64,000 bases of DNA from Haemaphysalis longicornis (Eukaryota; Arthropoda; Arachnida; Ixodida; Ixodidae). The notes beneath the pieces are model-generated. The model was not told where the DNA came from, did not search any database, and saw only the letters and a list, made by a program, of their open reading frames with translations. Made by a program: the position numbers and the translations under genes. Position 1 is the first letter of the stretch. Every line of letters starts with the position of its first letter. This document shows positions 10,977-22,473 of this stretch, piece after piece. The stretch covers positions 142,788,593-142,852,592 of the forward strand of contig CM023454.1 in assembly GCA_013339765.2 (NCBI GenBank), in the 5' to 3' direction.

Positions 10977-11292
10977 TAGATTCCATGCGCTGAATGCAAA
11001 TCACTGTACATTGGTGAAACGGGCAATCTGCACAGAAGATTAACGCAGCACTGGAACGAAGTGAACAAGGGCCATGCAAAAACAAGTCCACTGGCAGAGC
11101 ACCGTGAGAGGACGGGAAACGTGGACGACTGGAACAAGACGAAACTACTGACAACTGAGTGCAGTCTATCTTCTTGATTACTGCTCGAGTCCCTCAGCGT
11201 TCAGACGACGCCCAACATTATCAACATAATGAATGGCAATCTGCACCATATATATGCAAACTCATTGCTCCGCGTAATGCCCAATACATAGC
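10788..11292 (+). pseudogene. Penelope-like GIY-YIG endonuclease domain
   Basis: The translation in the main frame reads CVHYQ-type linker residues, then DIVSVKDPLSRSKLPGIVY, a stop (TAG near 10978), IPCAECKSLYIGETGNL, HRRLTQH, and LAEHRERTG. This is the GIY-YIG nuclease core: GIVY for the GIY half, YIGETG for the YIG half, then the conserved Arg of RRLTQH. Penelope-like retroelements carry this domain after RT, where it nicks the target. The CxxC of CAEC before YIG is typical of the Penelope version. From about 11150 the frame shifts and continues as LFSRLLLESLSVQ-type C-terminal sequence to a stop near 11292. Confidence 0.75.
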
Positions 11293-11639
11293 TTCGTTTT
11301 CCACGACACATGCTCACCGTGAACAAGCACCAAACCGTTATATGGCTTTCTTGACTTGGTCAGTGACCTACGTTTCATCACTGCAATAATGCTTTTACCT
11401 GCCTACATGGCATTCCGTCATGCACTGGACTACACCACATGAGCCATTGCCATTCTTAACCTGCACCAGAGTATATAACCTTTCACTACTGCTATGAGAT
11501 AGACCCATAAACGCACTTCAATATGGCCTTTATATTTAGCTCTTGGAAACATTATGTATAATTTCACCTTTATGTTGTACCTGCTACAGCAGCTGCTAAT
11601 ATACCAAGAACATAAAAAAAACGGTGGTTTAACACGCAA

Positions 11640-11830
11640 AGCTACACATGGGATATGGGGAGCACTGTAGGGGAAGGCTTCGCATTAATTTTGACCACCT
11701 GGGTATTTTTGTTCGCACCGAAATCTCAAAACACGCGCGTCTTTACGAGTTGCCTCCATCTGAAAAGCGTCCACACCAAGCGGTATCAAACCGACATTCG
11801 CCTCCACAGCACACCACCCTAGCCGCTGCA
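11640..11830 (+). repeat. Tick-type interspersed element, better-kept copy
   Basis: It contains GGCTTCGCATTAATTTTGAC, CACCTGGGTATTTTTGTTCG, CACCGAAATCTCAAAACACG and CCTCCATCTGAAAAGCGTC in the order I remember from a common tick SINE-like repeat. A second, more diverged copy is at 8090-8215. It has no ORF of its own. The tRNA-like end expected beyond it is not clear. Confidence 0.6.
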
Positions 11831-12069
11831 GTGGGTTAAACATATGAAATAAAGAGAGTTTTGGAGTGCAAATGAAAATATTAATCACACGTCTTATTTT
11901 CCCCATCGATGTACCTTTTGAAATCCACCATGGAATCCCCCCTCCCATACCGGGCTACCAAAACACCTTTGTCTCAAGAGGTAATCAGGCTGTTGTTAAT
12001 GAAGTATTTGCAATTTGAGACTTGCCACCGTTAAAGTCATGCACTTTGTTTTAGAGATAAGCGACATTA

Positions 12070-12850
12070 GTCATTTGCAGCACCTGGAGTTAATTGTGTT
12101 AAGATCAGATTGAAAGCATTGACGGTAGTAGTTGAAAGAAATTGTGTGATAAATTACAACATCATCTGCAAATAGACCTACATGAGAGGATATGCAACAT
12201 GGAAGATAGACAGGACCAAGCAACCTGCCTGGGGGGACAACAAAGTGGCACGAGCAAAACAAGTATATAGTTATTAGAAGTAAACTGCATTTCAGAAGAA
12301 TGAAAATCTTTCGCTCAAGTGAGGACATTAGGGTGAAGTTTGAGAAGTAGTCTGTGGTGTGCAATGCGATTGAATGCTTTAGAAAATCGAGAAAAACTAC
12401 TGCAGTTTGTAAGCCTGCGTCAATGGATCAATGTAGATCGTGAATAAATCCTGAAAGTTGAGTTTTTCAAGTAACCCTTGTGAAAACCGTGGTGATATTG
12501 GAATGTGATATTGTGATTTTATAAATAATTAGCGACCTGAGAGTGGATGAAATGTTTCCCGACCTTGCATATGGTGCTTGTTAGGGAAATTTAATGGTGA
12601 ATTACCGTCTCCTGATTTAAAGGTTGGTGCTACCTCGATTATCTTCCAATTATTTAAAATAGTGCCTGTCATGAGAGATTGCGAAAAAAGCGCTGTCAGA
12701 ATTCTACAGACTACGGGATGTACTTTTCGGTATAGTATGATTAATACCAGTATGATCTGAAGTAGACCAGTTTGTATTGCAAGTTCAAAACCATTACGAA
12801 AGATCCTAAATGTTTGCTTGGCTTGATTACATACGAATACTTGCTTCAAA
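12070..12850 (-). pseudogene. CR1-like LINE reverse transcriptase remnant
   Basis: Read on the minus strand, the fragment runs from the RT N-terminal fingers (12850) to just past the catalytic box (12070). Visible pieces are NNWKIIEVAPTFKSGDGNSP, HHGFHKGYL, FSRFSKAFNRIAHHRL, PPGRLLGPVYL and VGLFADDVVIYH. The FADD catalytic pair is intact, but the pieces lie in several frames with stop codons. No endonuclease, ORF1 or tail is adjacent, so this is an internal fragment. It differs from the other CR1-like copies in the window, implying a separate old lineage. Confidence 0.75.
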
Positions 12851-12859
12851 GTCAGTTCA

Positions 12860-14690
12860 ATTTCTCTTCTTGCCCTTTAGTCATTGGCCCCAGATTCTCT
12901 TCAATATCTCTGCTAAGCAATGACACGCTCCAAACGCACAGCACTGCTTCATTAAAACATTTCAAACAATCAGAGGCCACAGCACTGCTAACAGGTATAC
13001 ATCATGGCAGGTTCCAGAACATGCAATAACTAACCTGAAAGTACATAATCGGTGGGTGCAGCGATATGGCAGCAGTGCCTGGACCGATGTGTCGAGCAAA
13101 TGCGCTGACTTCTGAACGGGTGGTCCAAGCGGCCAGATGATGGATGAATGACCATTCCTGGCGGCAAAGCGTACGGAGCACCCACGAAAGGCCAGGCAGT
13201 ACTTGGGTACAGCAGGTGCAGTGTCGGTTGGCCAAGGGAGGCCCTGGCAAAGCCTTTGAAACTGGACTGGAAGGCAGCTGACCCAGGACAGCCAGCAGTA
13301 GCACCTGCAGGTGCATAATCTGCGAGTGTGCTGACACTTGTTGAAATACAAGAAGAGCACACACAAAGCACGAATGCTTACATCAAGTAGATTTTTAATC
13401 GTTTAAAGACAGTAACCTCCAAGGCACTAATAAGAACATTCCCGGAACACCCCAAGTGAAATTTAGGTCACAGTAAGAATGTATTTATTAGACTCGCAGG
13501 TACTGTGAGTGGGGTATGCACGATATATGCAAAGCTCACTGCTGAGCTAATTTGCATGGAACGCATGCTACCAGCTCATCTGTATCCCTTGCTTTTAATC
13601 GGAACTGGTGTGTGATAGTTGAGGCTCCTCCATTTCAATGTCTGACTTGTATCTCCACGTTCAATTCTCCAATATAAATCGAGTTGAGTGAGTGCCTACA
13701 GCTTCCTTGTTAGTCTCTGTATGGCCTGCGGTTTGGCGAAAATGAGAACTTGCGAATTCGCTCAATTTTCCGCACTAATTTAAACAATACATATGCCTCT
13801 GACATCAAGACCCAGACTTCCCGAGAGCTACTCTGACGGAATCGGCAGGCGCCTCGTAGGCGTTGTGAAATCTTCCCCACTACCCCGAGACTATGCTAAC
13901 TCCCTGCGAGGCCACATGCGCGCATTTCACCTTGAATTTGCACGTATGTGAATTTTATACCTCTATGAACTCTCAGACGGGCGTCGTCATATTCGTGCCG
14001 GACTCGTGAAGCTCGGCAACGAAAAGTGCCGTACTCGCTCACTCGTGCGCGGCCCGAACAAGGAATCAAGTGTACGATTTTTCACATGCACTGCCAGGGA
14101 ACCTCCTGTTCATTTTATTTCTTGGTATACCGCGTGTATTCACGAGGGAGGACTAATCACAGCTTTCTGCCACTCACGAGAAATTGCGACTGCGATCTGC
14201 AACCGCAAAGGCACTGTTTGAGAGACACATAAACAAACGCCCCGGTGTTAAAGAGCCTTGCGTGATGTGAAATTATTAGCAGCCGCGTACCACAGCGCAA
14301 GCATCGTAGCCAAGGTCTAGATTCAGCGTAAATTGATGCTGACCTCTGCGGAAACGGTGGGCTGGGCACCAAACAAGTATGCTGACTCACGTAGCCTCAC
14401 AGAGCAAACGAGATGGGGGTCTAGCGAATTACTGACCCATGAACAGCAGAACTCGTTCTAACCAAATACAGAATAATAAAAAGCGTACTTACCCAAGCAA
14501 AAACGATGTTTCCAATGTACAATTCTCCTTCACTGTCGTCTTCATCTCGCGGAATCGAACACGTTTTGTTCTGATGCAATGTCATCCACTTTTGACGCGC
14601 AGTATTTTATCCGGCGACGATCGTTCTTCCGGGGTCCCCATGTTCAACACACGCGTAGGTTGGAAGTGTAGACATCACCCATAAAGCTTG
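12860..14690. other. No confident gene; overlapping minus ORFs at 12962-13371
   Basis: Three minus-strand ORFs of 113-134 codons overlap in all three frames at 12962-13371. That usually means low stop density, not coding. Other ORFs (14006-14232 plus, 14157-14390 minus) show no motif. Nothing here is assigned. Confidence 0.35.
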
Positions 14691-15240
14691 TATAACTATG
14701 GTTTAAGCTTGAAATAGATAAAACTGATCAAATAACGCCAGCAACCACTCGGCACAAAACGCCATGAAAAAACCATGGAGGAACAAAAAAAGTTAGAAGA
14801 CGGCATGACGTCACGAAGCTGGCCTTCGCAAGCCCAGCTCCGTTGAAGCCGCTCCCTCCGCCGTTTCTCTTTCTCAAGCCGCCGCAGTCGGCCCAGCACG
14901 TGACCTCCATGGTCGGGTGGGCCGGCAGCGACGGCGGTCTCCGACTCCGGCGCATCTCTCGTGTTTCCTTGGCGGTAGCTTTTCCCCGTCCTTCCTGCAT
15001 TTGTCTGCTCGGCGATCTTATGCCCGCGTGCGGGCAGGAGTGCCGCGTACGTGCGGAAGACAAAAGCCGTGGGAAAGAAAACCAACATATAGCAGGCTTC
15101 GTGACAACGGGCCGCAGAGCAGTTTCGAGCAGACGAAATTGAAGACTGCGCGGCGCCCCATACAGCTGTGGGGCGGTGTGGTCACGTGGTGCTGTGACGC
15201 CTGGGCCGACTTCGATTTTACTTTTTATGTATAGGCTTCA
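14690..15240. other. CpG-rich island with E-box words
   Basis: Overlapping open frames on both strands coincide with a local rise in GC and CpG, so the frames are probably compositional. CACGTG occurs at 14897-14902 (in GCACGTGACC) and again near 15182 (in TCACGTGGTG). It could be a promoter or part of a GC-rich repeat. I see no TATA box tied to a defined transcript. Confidence 0.25.
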
Positions 15241-17376
15241 CGTTTCTCCGGCGCCGCTGTCTCCTAACTTTTTACTTCCTCCGTGAAAAAAACACACTAA
15301 AAGTGAGAGATAGTTGCCAGACTTCAAATGCAGCACCTCTATGTTTGACGAAAATTGTGTTGGTACTGTAATGTTGGTAATTATTTTTCTGTTTTCAAAG
15401 TCTGAAATGTGTTTATAACTTAAATTTAAGGTTTTTACACAAAAGTGAATACACATAAAGTAATTGACGTATATACTGATATTGTAAAGAGGTTTTGACG
15501 TTTGTTTTGGTTTTGTTTTCACGGCGGGCTTCTCAAGAGAGAAGGTGCAAGAAAACGAGCTACTTTGGGTCACGGAGCAAGATAAACAGGAGCGCCGACT
15601 TCGCTCTCTCTTGCGGGATCTTAAAGTCCATCACTTGCGGAGCGCAATGTAGATGGCGCAGCGAATGGTCCGGCGGCTAAGCGGCCGGCATTCCCCGTGC
15701 GCCGGCGGGCGCGTTGGCGGAACGCATTCCGTCGGCTTTTGTCGTCTGCTTCGGCGACGGTAGTTTTGGGCACGGAGTGCTTTGGGCCTGCGTTGGCGCC
15801 GCTTTGCGTTCATTGCGCTCCTCCTTCGCACGGCTTGATTAACTTGTTCGACAGCACCTTCTGGGTAACCCGAACCCGAAGGAATTGAGTGGTCGTTCGG
15901 CACGGCAAAGATGCGTTAAGGGTGTAGGGCGCACATATAGACATATGGCTGCTATACAAACACTACCTTTTGCGCAGTGCTTGCCGAAAATGTGACTCCG
16001 TTTGTAAATTTGTGAACACCAATTCGGCTGTGTTTTAAGAGGTTTTACAAAAGGCGAAAGGAGCAACTGGTTCTGATCACTAGCGAATATAAAAGTTGCC
16101 TCAGCTTTCTCACCGTTCTCCAACTTACGTCCAAAACAGAGTGTGCCTAGAACACGGAACGGCACTCACACGCTCATCAGAAAATAACAGAAACGCGATA
16201 ACATCACCCGCGACTGCCCGCGACGTAGTAATCTGCTCAAGATCGAGGCCCTGACAGTGCGGTCTTTTCACAAGCCTTCATTTCGCTATATTTGAATTCG
16301 TCCGGACCCTATATGTCTGTGGTGATGACTCGCCAAAAGAAAGGGTTTGACGAGCCGGTTGTTTTGCTGGTCAGCCGCTTAAAGAAAAGAAAATGCCGGG
16401 AACTCTCGTAGGCCCAAAATTGCAGCCATACAAATCGTAGCATTTTATTGGGAGTCCACGGCGTTATCGACGAGATAACACGACCGTAGAGCGAGTGAAC
16501 ATCGGGCGGTAAGTTGCGGTATGGGTTACAATGAAGGTTGCGTTTTGATATTCTTTGGTGCCTTATCAAGATGACATTGTTTTTGTACACTTATTACAAC
16601 AGGGCAGCCGTCCAATTCAGCCATTGGCACAGAAATGTGTGTCTCATTGCCGTTTGCCGATGGAGACTCCGGGCTACCCTTGTAAGCATTGTTCGTGCGC
16701 AGAAGCGGCATAAATAATTAAGCTGGCGGCCGGAGTGCAGGCCAACAACAGAGGGTAATTTTTGCTCTGCATCGGTTTGTCGTAGGCAGAATCACGCTAG
16801 ACTGCATGTTGTGGCGTTTCATATTACTCTTGCTCATTCTTTGGTGATTCTAAAGTCGTCGTCGTTCAGTTGCGTCTTACATCTGCTGGGTTAGTACAAT
16901 ATTTTAGCGGGTGTTCATAATGTCAGAATAAACGCCCCCCGATAGGGAATAAGCGATCGCCATGTATGCGGTGGCGTGCGATTATCTGCGCCGTCTATTC
17001 CGGCTGCGCACGGGTGTTTAAATTCCGCGCGTGCAGGCATTCCTCCTGAATAGTAGGACTGGCGTACGACAGGCGTCGTTGCGAAAGTAACGACGCCTCT
17101 GGGGAGAGCGAAGAAGGGAAGAGCCATGTACAGAGGCACAGCGACGAGAGGGCTAACGAAGGAGGAAGAGAGCAAAGGGAAAGCTGGGCGGACGGCGGCG
17201 CGTGGACATTATAGGCCCGAGCAAAAGAATTTTTCGGGGCCACAGTCGGCGCTCCTCTTTATATCTTGCTGCGTGCTTTGGGTTTAGGAAGAGGGTGGTA
17301 AATGTCGGAGTGATAGAAAGCAAAGAAAAGGCGCTTACCCTGGTCATAAAAGAAAGAGCTAATGAAACCCTCACCT
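15240..17376. other. Unassigned; GC-rich piece at 15640-15890
   Basis: 15640-15890 is GC-rich with short ORFs on both strands and no recognised domain. The remainder contains only short, motif-free ORFs. I cannot assign a gene or a known repeat. Confidence 0.3.
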
Positions 17377-17384
17377 AAAAAAAA

Positions 17385-17458
17385 ACAGGTTCGACGAGGA
17401 ATCGAACCATTGACCTACAAAACAGTAAACGGATGCGTTAACACTCAGCTTTCTCGGC
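17385..17458 (-). repeat. tRNA-like sequence beside LINE poly(A) tail
   Basis: On the minus strand an A-box-like CTGAGTGTTAACGC is followed about 38 bp later by a B-box-like GGTTCGATTCCTCGTCGAAC. These are the two internal RNA polymerase III promoter elements of tRNAs. The T-arm stem pairs poorly and no clean cloverleaf or anticodon stem forms, so it is a decayed tRNA or a tRNA-derived SINE head. It directly abuts the A-run that ends the L1/Tx1-like element. Confidence 0.5.
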
Positions 17459-17572
17459 TTTTTTTTTTCTTTAATGCATGAAAATTTTATAAAACTTGAA
17501 AAGACAAGACACTTAAGACACAATATAAACATTAACAGACAGCAAAGGGCAAGGACATCAGTCGAACAAAGA

Positions 17573-20500
17573 TCAAAACTCAGGCAAGCAAACGCACGCA
17601 TCCAAAAGAGGCAGCAACTCTGGTGGATCACTCTGCGCAGCATAAACGCTCCGCACCAACGCCGCCTGTTCCCGAAAGATGCACTTCGTCGGCCTAGGGG
17701 GTTCCGCATGCCGATCAGTCATGTGGCACTTCTACAAGCTAAACAATCCTAGGAGAACGAAAACGTCATATGGCACCCGATTAACATCTTCAAATGGCAG
17801 GATGCGAATGGTGTACGGGGTGATGTCAATGTCCTTTTTTAGTGTCCGCTGCACAACGTCCCAGAAGAACACAGCGTCCCGGCACAACACAAAACAATGA
17901 TCAATTGTCTCTGATTGATTACAGAGGCGACAATTGTCCGACCAAGGAATAGACATTCCTTTTTCGCGTAGCCATGTCTTAACTGGGAGTGTGGAAGAAT
18001 GAAGCTTGAAGAAAAATGTTTTTGCATTTGGCGGGATACACATGCTCATTACGCGTTTTAAAACATTGCTTTTCTGGTGGCCTAAGTAAGGGTGGCGATA
18101 AACAGGCACCGGGAGTAGACTTTCAGTAAGAGTGTTCGTCATAGTTTTCCTTGACATGCTGAACAGATATTCCAAGGAAAACGGCGCGGTAAGAAAGTTA
18201 AATGACTCCACGACCTCTTTGAGAAATCCCCATGGAGGCTTCTTATTGACTTCACCCATACATACAAGCAGAAAAGGCAAATGGAAACTTATGCGCTGCT
18301 GAACTAGTTATTATAAGTGGGTGATTAACCAATTTGTAGAAGAAAAAACGAGATACGAGTTGGTGCACAAAAAAATGCATGAGCCCAACACCCCCTGCCT
18401 TTAAAGGAAGAAACAAGTTGTCCCTGCGCATAGGTTCCCATTGAGAGCCCCACACAAATGTTGCAAAAACTCTATGTAGGGCCTGGACTTTTGCTCGCGC
18501 ACAATGAAGCACTTGAAGCACATAAAGGAGCTTTGTGGCAAGGAAGACGTTACACACTCTTGCACGTGCAAACACAGAGAGGTCTCACCCATTCCATGCC
18601 TGCGATGCACGCTTAACTTGCGTGAGCGCTGACGACCAATGAGGCCCTGTGTTCCGTATTTGATGTAACGGCACGCCGAGGTACTGAAGTGGGGCGCTAT
18701 CACAAATAATACCAGCGAATCTGGATGGTTTTGTTCCCCATTGTCCGATCCAAAATCCCTTACTTTTTTTCATATTAACATCCGCTTCAGACACATCGCA
18801 GAACTGCTTAGTCACTGTAAGGGCTTTCTGGACACTCCTTTTGTCAGCGCAAAAATACGCTATATCATCTGCATAAGCAAGCACCTTAACTTCGCACGAT
18901 TGTAAGCAAAAACCTTTCACTCTTTGACTCTGCTGAATGCTGAGACAAAGAGGTTCGAGGTACAATGCAAACAGCAACGGTGGGGGGGGGGGAAGCCTTG
19001 TCTGACAGACGACTTGATCGCAATCGGCTCAGACAGAATACGATTGACGATAAGCTGTGTACTGCACCGATAATAGCACAGCTTGATGCCCGTATATAAC
19101 ACATCGCCTAAGTTGACTGCTGCCAGAAGTGCGAATAAGAAATCATGAGAAACCCGATCAAACGCTTTTCCAAGGTCAATTTGTATTAGGGCCACCTGAT
19201 CTGCCGAATCGGACACGCACTCCAAGACAGAACGAGCGATATGAATATTTGTGTGAATACTCCTGCCCCGAATACCACAAGTTTGGTGGGACCCCACTAA
19301 ACTAGTGGTTACAAATTGAAGGCGCCTAGATCAAATTTTTTGCAAAAATCTTGTAGTCAACGTTGCAGAGGGAGATTGGTCGGTAACCCTCTACATACCT
19401 TAGTTTTTCTGCATCCGCAGTTTTGGGGATTAGCACCGTGTGTCCTGAATAAATGGTTGGCCACAAGATATTATGATCATAGGCAGCCGTAAATACGTCC
19501 AAGAGAACTGGAGCAAAGGATACTAGAAAACTTTTGATAGAACTCCCCACCAAGGCCATCTGGCCCTGGGGTTGTTATTCTTAAGTGCGGAGATGGCATC
19601 CTTAACTTCCTCCAGTGTAATAGGCCCTGACACCATCATGCACTCGTCCTCTGTGAGCCTGGGAAGTAAGTCAATGAGGGAATGGAACTTTAATTGCCGA
19701 GTATTAATACTGGACCCCCAAATAACGTGCTGTAATGTGCGTGGAAAGCACTGACTATTTCATTAGCTTCAGTATACCTAACACCATTATAATAAATTTC
19801 AATTATCTCCTTTGCAAGTGCGGATTGGCGCTCATCCCTAAGACACCGGCGAGAAGGATAACTATCAAAGAACCTTTCAGTTCTGGACCGAATTAAGGCA
19901 CCATGATACATTTCATTTACTTATTTTTCCAATTGTCCTTTAACAATCCCAATTCCTTCCAAAGTTGATCCCGCATTGACTGCTTCCAGTTCGTGAAGCG
20001 CCACCAATGTACGGGAAAGTTCACGTACATGAAAGCGTTTCAAAAACAAAAGCCGAGCTGACTCCTCTATTGCGTCATTCCTAATTTCCTGTTTAAAGAG
20101 ATCCCATTTCTGATAAAGAGATAGTTCGGGAGTTGTTAGAATATGCTGCAAGCAATCAGATACCCTTTTGCAAAAAAAGTTCGTCAGCCAGTAGAGAGGT
20201 ATTAAGTTACCACAGATCCTATTGAGTGGGCTTGTTACGTGGTCTTGACCTACCGAAGTAGATTGAGACCGTACAATAGTCAGTAAAAAATATTGGACAT
20301 ACATTATAGTTCGAAACGTCAGAAACTTCCTCTGCTGATATATATATCCTGTCAAGGCGGCCATTTGAACTGCACTGAAAATGAGTAAAGTGCACTGCAC
20401 TTCCTTTCATCTGACCGACATCAACAAGACCGTGCTCATGCACTAAATCGGCCAGTGTGGCTGCACTGCGGTCATAGCGCGCAGCTGGCCTAGAACGATC

Positions 20501-20880
20501 ATGCTCACTGCAGACACATTTGAAATCGCCCATAAAGAGAAGCTTTCGTTGTGTTCGAAGGAACTGCCCCAGCGACAAGAAAAAGGCATCACTTTCTCGA
20601 CAATTAACTGGTGCCTAGAGGCAAATGATACGCCATTCAACACCCCCAAGGACAAGGTCACAGCAAATCAAACGCTCTGAATTATCTACAGTGCAGGAGA
20701 GACAGGAAAATCCTACTTGCTTGCTAATGAAGAGGAAACATCCGCCAGACAATCCTGCGGAATGAGTGACGCATGCACTATAATGTTCTAAAAAGGGCTC
20801 TAATGCGGCCGCTGTGTCCTCATCACCGCAAAGCTTTGTCTCCTGAATAGCGGCGATGCTTACGTCCATCCGTTTAAGGA
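17573..20880 (-). pseudogene. L1/Tx1-like ORF2: endonuclease, RT, zinc region
   Basis: Reads right to left. The endonuclease pieces include IAAIQETKLC and LLFMGDFKCVCSEHDRS, where GDFK stands in place of the usual GDFN, and RLDRIYIS. The final endonuclease box reads TDYCTV where SDH/TDH is expected, losing the catalytic His. RT pieces include LIPKTADAEKLRYVEGYRPI, LIQIDLGKAFDRVSHDF and LAYADDIAYFC with YADD intact. The C-terminal part has CRLCNQSETIDHCFVLC, a CX2CX7HX4C pattern like the zinc-binding region after plant and Tx1 RTs. A TAG at 17734-17732 replaces a likely Trp codon near the end; the frame then runs to a TGA at 17573. One frameshift sits in a ten-base homopolymer (about 18979-18990). 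Confidence 0.8.
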
Positions 20881-20979
20881 GACGTCAGAGCTGATACTGT
20901 CTTCTCCTGTTCCTGAGTCCTCTCTCATTAAGTGTGGCAGCGTGCAATGCCGTGACACTTGCCATCCCGTTGGAGCAGA

Positions 20980-22349
20980 TTACGTAATTCCTCCTCCAGC
21001 TGAACCACCCTTGCGGCCAGCCTTGGACGATTGAGGCTTAACTTGCTTCTTGGAGCCGGCCAGCGGCACGCCTCCACTAACCCCGGTGGCCGTGTCAGCA
21101 TGGTCTAAAACAGTGGACGCCTGCTTTTTGCCGGCACTGGATGGTTTGTTTTCGCTGTCAGCTGGAGCTGGTCTCTTCGTCGGTCCACTGCTGGCACCCG
21201 AAACGTCCTCAGGCTGTACCGAGGCATCCGCCCACGATGGGTATGAAACATCGTCAGCTTCAACATCCCCAGAAGACATGTCGCTGCGATCGCTATCTCT
21301 TGCCGGAAGGGGCACTACAGTGTGGTCGTCAACCACCGCGTCATTTGGAGGCAGTAGATGCGTGTCCATTTGCTCCTCCTGCTGCTGGTCGCATGACAAT
21401 GCCTTAGACTGGCTGTGATGGGAGCCCCCATCCTGCTCACAATCTGGGGACACTGGAGGTGGACAGATATCCTTGTTTTCTCCTGCTGAAGGAGCCGTGG
21501 GCACAGCCGTCATGTCTTCCGACAGCATCGACTGGCTAATCTCCCCTGTCGCATCAACGACCTCCATGACGTCCATTACATGGGCGGAGAGGTCCTCATC
21601 GGTCGATGGTTCCTGACCTTGGCGGAGCTTGCCAGCGTATGTCATGACGCATCTCTCAGCGGTGTGAACATATCGCCTACACTCACTGCGCCGGGGTGTT
21701 CGGCACTGTCTCCGCACATGTCCAATCCTGCTGCAACGCAGACACAGACGTGGCCGACCAGGAATCAGAACAAGGCACTGGCTTCCATAAATGTCCATCA
21801 TATGCGGCACCTCTGCGACAGAGACGCCGTCCTTAAGTATAAGGGACACTTCCCGAGCTCCAGTTTCCATGTGGTCCATACCTGGACACCGCCACATTTC
21901 GCGGACGACAGATTGGGTTGTCCCAAATGACTCAAGAGCTTCCGTAATCCGACGGTTCTCCATGTGACGCGGCACCCAAAGTAGTTTCATTTTCATGTTC
22001 CTTGTGTCCGGGTCAAACACCATACACTTGAGTCCCTTGACGGTGATGTTCTCAAGCTGAACTAACTTGTGCTTTACGACGCTCGAGGCGCAAGTAAGCA
22101 TCCACACGTGACTCATTTGGTATTGACCAATGCACACTACATCACGAAGGTTTATCGCGCGAGCCAGGGCATCCCTAAAGTCGGGAGCACGGTATGGACG
22201 GCCTTTCAATCCGCGTGCAGGAAAACGGTGTTAAGGACAACATTACCGGTTGGAAGACGGGGAAGAATGATCTTGTAGTTATCCATGTCAGTTCCGGACG
22301 AAGTAGAACCTCGGCCCAAGGCCGATGCGCTGTTCCCAGCAGAGAGCAT
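20980..22349 (-). pseudogene. L1/Tx1-like ORF1 with CCHC zinc knuckle
   Basis: A long minus-strand frame ending at 20980 gives 409 codons. It contains CLRCSRIGHVRRQC (CX2CX4HX4C), followed by a second, damaged knuckle (CRRYVHTAERC, the second Cys apparently Tyr). The C-terminal half is Ser/Asp/Glu-rich and low complexity. LINE ORF1 proteins of this type bind element RNA. The frame has no ATG at its left; a one-base deletion near 22210 separates it from the upstream segment MDNYKIILPRLPTGNVVLNT, whose frame extends back to an ATG at 22349-22347. That ATG is my preferred start. Confidence 0.75.
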
Positions 22350-22473
22350 AGAAAAACACGGCCGTTCGGAACGGCGTCTTCTTCTTCGGGCGGTGTTCGG
22401 GGCAACTAAACCAACTCTATACTTACGTAAGTTGTCAACAAATATTGTAGCTTGTGTCTAGTTTATGCTGCAT

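Larger units (their letters stand above)
10535..11292 (+). mobile_element. Penelope-like element fragment with head-to-head copy
   Basis: The rightward part (10788-11292) is the 3' end of a Penelope-like element, recognised by its C-terminal GIY-YIG endonuclease. The leftward part (10535-10722) is an inverted copy of the same 3' region up to the start of the endonuclease. The two arms face each other across about 65 bp. Inverted partial copies at one end are common in Penelope-like retroelements. The reverse transcriptase domain is absent, so the copy is 5'-truncated and dead. Confidence 0.75.
17459..22405 (-). mobile_element. L1/Tx1-like LINE, near full length, dead
   Basis: On the minus strand the order is ORF1 with zinc knuckle (22349-20980), APE-type endonuclease (about 20870-20220), RT with YADD (about 19560-18600), and a C-terminal zinc-binding region (about 18000-17850). 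A short 3' UTR then ends in ATTAAAG and a run of ten A at 17468-17459. Poly(A) plus the RT style (QTRLP-type box, KVLAYADDIAYF, then WKGIW-type tail motifs) point to the L1/Tx1 group rather than CR1 or I. About a dozen frame changes and stops make it nonfunctional. The 5' end is placed near 22405; no target-site duplication is obvious. Confidence 0.8.

Noticed and set aside
12962..13371. Three overlapping minus ORFs, Cys- and Pro-rich
   Set aside because: All three frames are open over the same bases, pointing to composition rather than coding. No family motif.
15697..15903. Basic ORFs on both strands
   Set aside because: GC-rich sequence open on both strands with no domain; more likely part of a repeat.
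17385..17458. Functional tRNA gene
   Set aside because: A- and B-box-like words exist, but the T and anticodon stems do not pair and no anticodon can be placed.
20980..22209. 409-codon ORF as a possible host zinc-knuckle gene
   Set aside because: It is in the right order and orientation directly upstream of a LINE endonuclease and RT, so it is ORF1 of that element.
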